64,000 nt of DNA, taken from assembly GCF_039529835.1 (NCBI RefSeq), contig NZ_CP154262.1, forward strand, positions 1,364,001 to 1,428,000. Reading direction: 5' to 3'. The notes beneath the pieces are model-generated. The model was not told the origin of the DNA. It worked only from the letters and a program-made list of their open reading frames with translations, and did no database searches. Made by a program: the position numbers and the translations under genes. Position 1 is the first letter of the stretch. Each line of letters begins with the position of its first letter. Below are positions 60,823-64,000 of the stretch, in pieces. Source of the DNA: Arthrobacter sp. TMP15. Lineage in GTDB: Bacteria > Actinomycetota > Actinomycetes > Actinomycetales > Micrococcaceae.

Positions 60823-62357
60823 GTGCCTGCGAGAATCGTTTGGGTGCACTGACGAGTTGGGACGCTGATTGGGCCGGATTGCGTGTGGTTGTCACCGGTA
60901 TCTCCAAAACAGGGTTCTCGGTTGCCGATACCTTGGCGGAGTTGGGTGCGCACGTGGTTGTCATCGCAGCATCGGATGACGACGAATCCCGGGCGCATGC
61001 CGATACACTCAAGATTGTAGGGGTCAAGGAAGTCATCCTTGGGGCTGATTCCTCCACTGCCCTGCCACTGGTTGATGGGCAGCAGGCACAGCTTGTTATC
61101 ACCAGCCCGGGGTTCAAACCCAGCCACCCACTGCTCATCGCAGCAGCCTCTGCCGGTATCCCCATTTGGGGAGATGTAGAGCTGGCTTGGCGTGTGCGGG
61201 TCAAAGAGGGGCGAAAAACGGCGCAGTGGATTGCCATCACTGGGACCAACGGCAAGACCACCACAACCACCATGGTTGAAGCGATGCTCCAGGGTGCTGG
61301 CCTGCGTGCAATCGCGGCAGGTAATATTGGCACGCCCATTCTTGACGCTGTTCGTGACCCGGAGGGTTATGACGTGCTGGCAGTTGAGCTCTCTTCGTTC
61401 CAGCTGCATTGGAGCGAGTCCTTGGAGCCCATCTCAAGTGTGTGCCTGAACCTCGCTGAGGATCATGTCGATTGGCATGGAAGTTTTGCCGCTTACGCCA
61501 CGGATAAGGCCAAGATCTACGCGAACACCCAAGTGGCTTGTGTATACAACGCCGAGCAGATTGAAACCGAACGCATGGTCCAGGAAGCCGACGTGAAAGA
61601 AGGCTGCAGGGCAGTTGGTTTCACCACAGGCATTCCAGCCATCAGCATGGTCGGGGTTGTTGAAGGTCTCCTGGTTGACAGGGCATTTATTGCAGAACGC
61701 AAAGATAGCGCCGCCGAACTCGCCAAAATCAGCGACATTGGAGACCTGGTGCCGCGTCACCTGGTGGCCAATGCAGCTGCCGCGGCGGCTCTGGTGCTTG
61801 CCTATGGGCTCACACCAGCAGATGTTGCCAAGGGACTGCGAGAATATGACAACGGGGAGCACCGAATTCAACCGGTGGCCAGCTCTGAGGGCGTTCTGTG
61901 GATCAACGATTCAAAGGCGACCAACCCCCACGCGGCGTCAGCCTCACTATCAGCGTTCGACCCTGTTATTTGGATCGCCGGTGGCTTGTCCAAGGGAGTT
62001 GACTATGACGAACTGGTTCGGGAGCAAGCACCGCGTCTCAAAGCAGTTGTTCTGATCGGTGCAAACAGCACCGACCTGGCCAGTTCGCTGGCGCGTCATG
62101 CCAGCGGGGTTCCGGTGATTCTGACAAGAGCTCAGGGCGGCAGGCACACAGACTCAGCTCTCCTGCGTGGCGAGGCGGTAATGGCCGAGGCTGTCGCAGC
62201 GGCGGCGTCATTGGCCAGTGACGGGGACACGGTGCTCATGGCCCCGGCGTCGGCCTCGATGGATCAGTTCACCTCCTATGCTCACCGTGGCCAGGCCTTC
62301 ATTGATGCCGTGCGGGAGCTGCTGGAAACTCGGGCAAGCGCTAATAAGGAGTCATAG
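60819..62357 (+). CDS. murD: UDP-MurNAc-L-alanine--D-glutamate ligase MurD
   Basis: A 512-residue ligase adding D-Glu to UDP-MurNAc-L-Ala. The N-terminal substrate domain begins VVVTGISKTGFSVADTLAE, the ATP site is AITGTNGKTTTTTMVEAML, and VELSSFQLHW with NLAEDHVDWHGS are typical of MurD. GTG 60819 overlaps the mraY stop (GTGA); ATG 60804, five codons upstream inside mraY, is an alternative. The insertion between the central and C-terminal domains is normal. It overlaps ftsW by one base. Confidence 0.94.
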   Translation: MSACENRLGALTSWDADWAGLRVVVTGISKTGFSVADTLAELGAHVVVIAASDDDESRAHADTLKIVGVKEVILGADSSTALPLVDGQQAQLVITSPGFKPSHPLLIAAASAGIPIWGDVELAWRVRVKEGRKTAQWIAITGTNGKTTTTTMVEAMLQGAGLRAIAAGNIGTPILDAVRDPEGYDVLAVELSSFQLHWSESLEPISSVCLNLAEDHVDWHGSFAAYATDKAKIYANTQVACVYNAEQIETERMVQEADVKEGCRAVGFTTGIPAISMVGVVEGLLVDRAFIAERKDSAAELAKISDIGDLVPRHLVANAAAAAALVLAYGLTPADVAKGLREYDNGEHRIQPVASSEGVLWINDSKATNPHAASASLSAFDPVIWIAGGLSKGVDYDELVREQAPRLKAVVLIGANSTDLASSLARHASGVPVILTRAQGGRHTDSALLRGEAVMAEAVAAAASLASDGDTVLMAPASASMDQFTSYAHRGQAFIDAVRELLETRASANKES

Positions 62358-63694
62358 TGGCCAAGACCCCCGCACAGCCGGGCTCATCGCTTGCACGCGC
62401 ACGCGCACTGCGGACCAGGGCTGGCGCGCACCCGGATGCCGGCACGACCCAAGCGATCAGTGCAAAGCCTGCAAAACCAACGAAGAAGAAAACAGCCACC
62501 ACTGTGCCGCCAGCTGTGGACGGACATTGGACGCGTCTGCGCGGCAGGTTATATGCATTCTCTGGCCGGCCAAGCGCTGCCTATTACTGGATCATTGCCA
62601 CTACCGTGGCCCTCACCTGTGTGGGCTTGATGGCTGTGCTTTCTGCCTCCGCGGCTGAATCGATATCCGCTGGCGTAGACCCATATTCCTTGTTTTTAAA
62701 GGCTGCCATGTTTGCCGGCTTTGGGCTGGTGCTGATGATGGCTTTGTCCTTCGCCACTCCGGCGTTGCTAAAGAAGTTCGCCTGGCCGGCGTTGGGCCTG
62801 TCATTTTTTCTGTTGGTTGCCGTGCTGACCCCACTGGGGTCGGAAATTAACGGAAACCGAAACTGGATCAAACTCGGAGAATCCTTCAGCTTTCAGCCAT
62901 CGGAAGCAGCCAAACTGGCCTTGGCGTTGTGGATGGGTATGGTGCTATCGCGTAAAGGACGCTTGGTTGGCGACTGGCGGCACACGCTACTGCCAGTGGT
63001 ACCCGTCGGGGTGATCCTGGTGGGGTTGATCCTGTGGGGACATGACTTGGGTACCGCTGTCATTGTCATGGGCGTTGTGGGGGTCGGGCTGTTCTTCGGT
63101 GGAGGCAGCAAGCGTGTGCTGTTGGGGGCCGTTGGTATAGGACTCGCTGCCGCTGTAGTTATGGCGGCTGTCAGTGGAAACCGGACCGCCAGGCTCTCTG
63201 GCTGGTTGGGCAATTGCGACGACGGGCAGGGGCTGTGTGACCAGGCCCAAAATGGTTTGTACGCTTTGGCCTCTGGTGGCTGGTTTGGAGTAGGCCTGGG
63301 CCAGAGCAGGCAAAAATGGAGCTGGATCCCCGAGGCTCACAACGACTTCATCTTTGCGATCCTTGGAGAGGAACTGGGTCTGCTTGGCAGCCTGGTGATC
63401 ATTGCCCTCTATGGTGCTCTGGCATTCGCCGTTTTCCGTGTCATCATGAAGCGCAATGACTCCTTTGCTCGCGTGGTCTGTGGTTCTATCCTGACCTGGA
63501 TCATTGGCCAGGCTTTTGTCAACATCGCCATGGTCACTGGACTGTTGCCCGTGATCGGGGTTCCCTTACCCTTAATTTCCTATGGCGGCAGCGCATTGGT
63601 GATGGTGCTCGCGGCGATTGGGGTAGTCCTGTCCTTTGCCCGAACCGACCCTGCCGCCGACGCTGAACAAGAAAGTGCCTCGAGTCCTTCATGA
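62357..63694 (+). CDS. ftsW: Septal peptidoglycan polymerase FtsW (SEDS family)
   Basis: A 445-residue SEDS glycosyltransferase with ten hydrophobic spans. Signatures are [41 protein letters not shown] (catalytic region) and [20 protein letters not shown]. It polymerises lipid II with FtsI at the septum. An N-terminal cytoplasmic extension of about 60 residues (Ala/Lys/Thr-rich) precedes the first span. GTG 62357 follows AAGGAGTCATA. It overlaps murG by four bases. Confidence 0.94.
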   Translation: MAKTPAQPGSSLARARALRTRAGAHPDAGTTQAISAKPAKPTKKKTATTVPPAVDGHWTRLRGRLYAFSGRPSAAYYWIIATTVALTCVGLMAVLSASAAESISAGVDPYSLFLKAAMFAGFGLVLMMALSFATPALLKKFAWPALGLSFFLLVAVLTPLGSEINGNRNWIKLGESFSFQPSEAAKLALALWMGMVLSRKGRLVGDWRHTLLPVVPVGVILVGLILWGHDLGTAVIVMGVVGVGLFFGGGSKRVLLGAVGIGLAAAVVMAAVSGNRTARLSGWLGNCDDGQGLCDQAQNGLYALASGGWFGVGLGQSRQKWSWIPEAHNDFIFAILGEELGLLGSLVIIALYGALAFAVFRVIMKRNDSFARVVCGSILTWIIGQAFVNIAMVTGLLPVIGVPLPLISYGGSALVMVLAAIGVVLSFARTDPAADAEQESASSPS

Positions 63695-64000
63695 ACAACA
63701 CCACCAACACCAACAACACAACACCGGGTGAAGCCGCGGGCCATTCCAACTCCTCACAGCCAGCCCTGTCCGTTGTCTTTGCCGGGGGTGGCTCCGCCGG
63801 GCACGTCAGTCCACTGCTAGCCATGGCTGCGGCCCTTCGGCGGTGCGATCCTAACACCGGCATTGTGGCTGTAGGTACTAAGGGCGGACTGGAAGAAACC
63901 CTTGTTCCGGCGGCCGGCTATGAGCTGGCGTTCATTGAGCGCATCCCGTTACCGCGTAAGCCATCCCTTGACGTAATTAAACTCCCACTACGGATGATCA
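63691..64000 (+). CDS. murG: MurG glycosyltransferase, N-terminal part (cut by window edge)
   Basis: The first 103 codons of the lipid II synthase are in the window and the gene runs past position 64000. After about 25 Asn/Thr-rich residues, [22 protein letters not shown] is the G-loop that binds undecaprenyl-PP-MurNAc-pentapeptide, and [21 protein letters not shown] and RIPLPRK follow as in MurG. ATG 63691 overlaps the ftsW stop. The Asn/Thr-rich start ([11 protein letters not shown]) is a low-complexity addition common in actinobacterial MurG. Confidence 0.93.
   Translation, partial: MNNTTNTNNTTPGEAAGHSNSSQPALSVVFAGGGSAGHVSPLLAMAAALRRCDPNTGIVAVGTKGGLEETLVPAAGYELAFIERIPLPRKPSLDVIKLPLRMI

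Overview
The window is a chromosomal segment of a high-GC Gram-positive actinobacterium. It most resembles Micrococcaceae, of Arthrobacter type. The evidence is the division and cell-wall (dcw) order mraZ-rsmH-ftsL-ftsI-murE-murF-mraY-murD-ftsW-murG, the block gcvH-garA-ftsR-DUF151-MerR, the parA-scpA-scpB-rluB-tyrA-cmk-plsC-der block, and a pknL / winged-helix / polyprenyl synthetase / class II DAHP synthase neighbourhood also known from Mycobacterium. MurE carries a non-DAP specificity motif (DDPH instead of DNPR), which fits the L-lysine peptidoglycan of Arthrobacter. No prophage, transposase or CRISPR array was found; the segment is mostly core genome.

Layout. 1-3.0 kb: propionate catabolism, with prpD (cut by the left edge) and a GntR regulator on the minus strand and a propionyl-CoA synthetase-like gene divergent from them; palindromic operator candidates lie between. 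3.0-4.1 kb: a DUF559 endonuclease-fold gene bounded by copies of an unusual 24-25 bp repeat. 4.1-8.3 kb: a CitA/CitB-type two-component system divergent from a DctA-type dicarboxylate symporter. 8.3-10.8 kb: an ABC ATPase and its large membrane partner. 11-18.9 kb: a forward operon for chromosome segregation, rRNA modification, tyrosine and CMP metabolism, lipid synthesis and ribosome assembly, followed by tRNA-Pro(GGG). 19.2-24.4 kb: acyl-CoA dehydrogenase, a frameshifted TSUP permease, and an operon of a membrane protein, a degraded USP-like protein and two CrcB fluoride channels. 24.6-31.9 kb: glycine cleavage genes gcvH and gcvP around the FHA protein GarA and two MerR regulators, plus a solitary ParA-like ATPase. 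32.2-40.1 kb: pyruvate carboxylase, long-chain acyl-CoA ligase, ROK glucokinase and an esterase. 40.3-48.9 kb: PlsC, DAHP synthase, PknL with four PASTA domains, a LysM transglycosylase, a winged-helix protein, polyprenyl synthetase and a lipoprotein. 49.1-64 kb: dinB, a DUF3040 protein, and the dcw cluster running off the right edge inside murG.

Regulatory signals appear in several places. CRP/GlxR-like sites (GTGA-N6-TCAC) lie before dctA/citA and before pyc. A shared palindrome TTACY-N4-RGTAA lies before both the acyl-CoA dehydrogenase and the acyl-CoA ligase, suggesting one fatty-acid regulator. Three GTGGAG boxes with 10-bp spacing overlie a promoter before mraZ, and a long leader precedes rsmH.

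The less ordinary features are the repeat whose copies carry the stop codons of prpE and citB and abut the DUF559 gene, a recurring pattern of short (14-21 bp) tandem duplications at gene ends and linkers (two of them spanning a TAG stop), and a TSUP gene broken at an A7 tract. No clearly new multi-gene system was identified.
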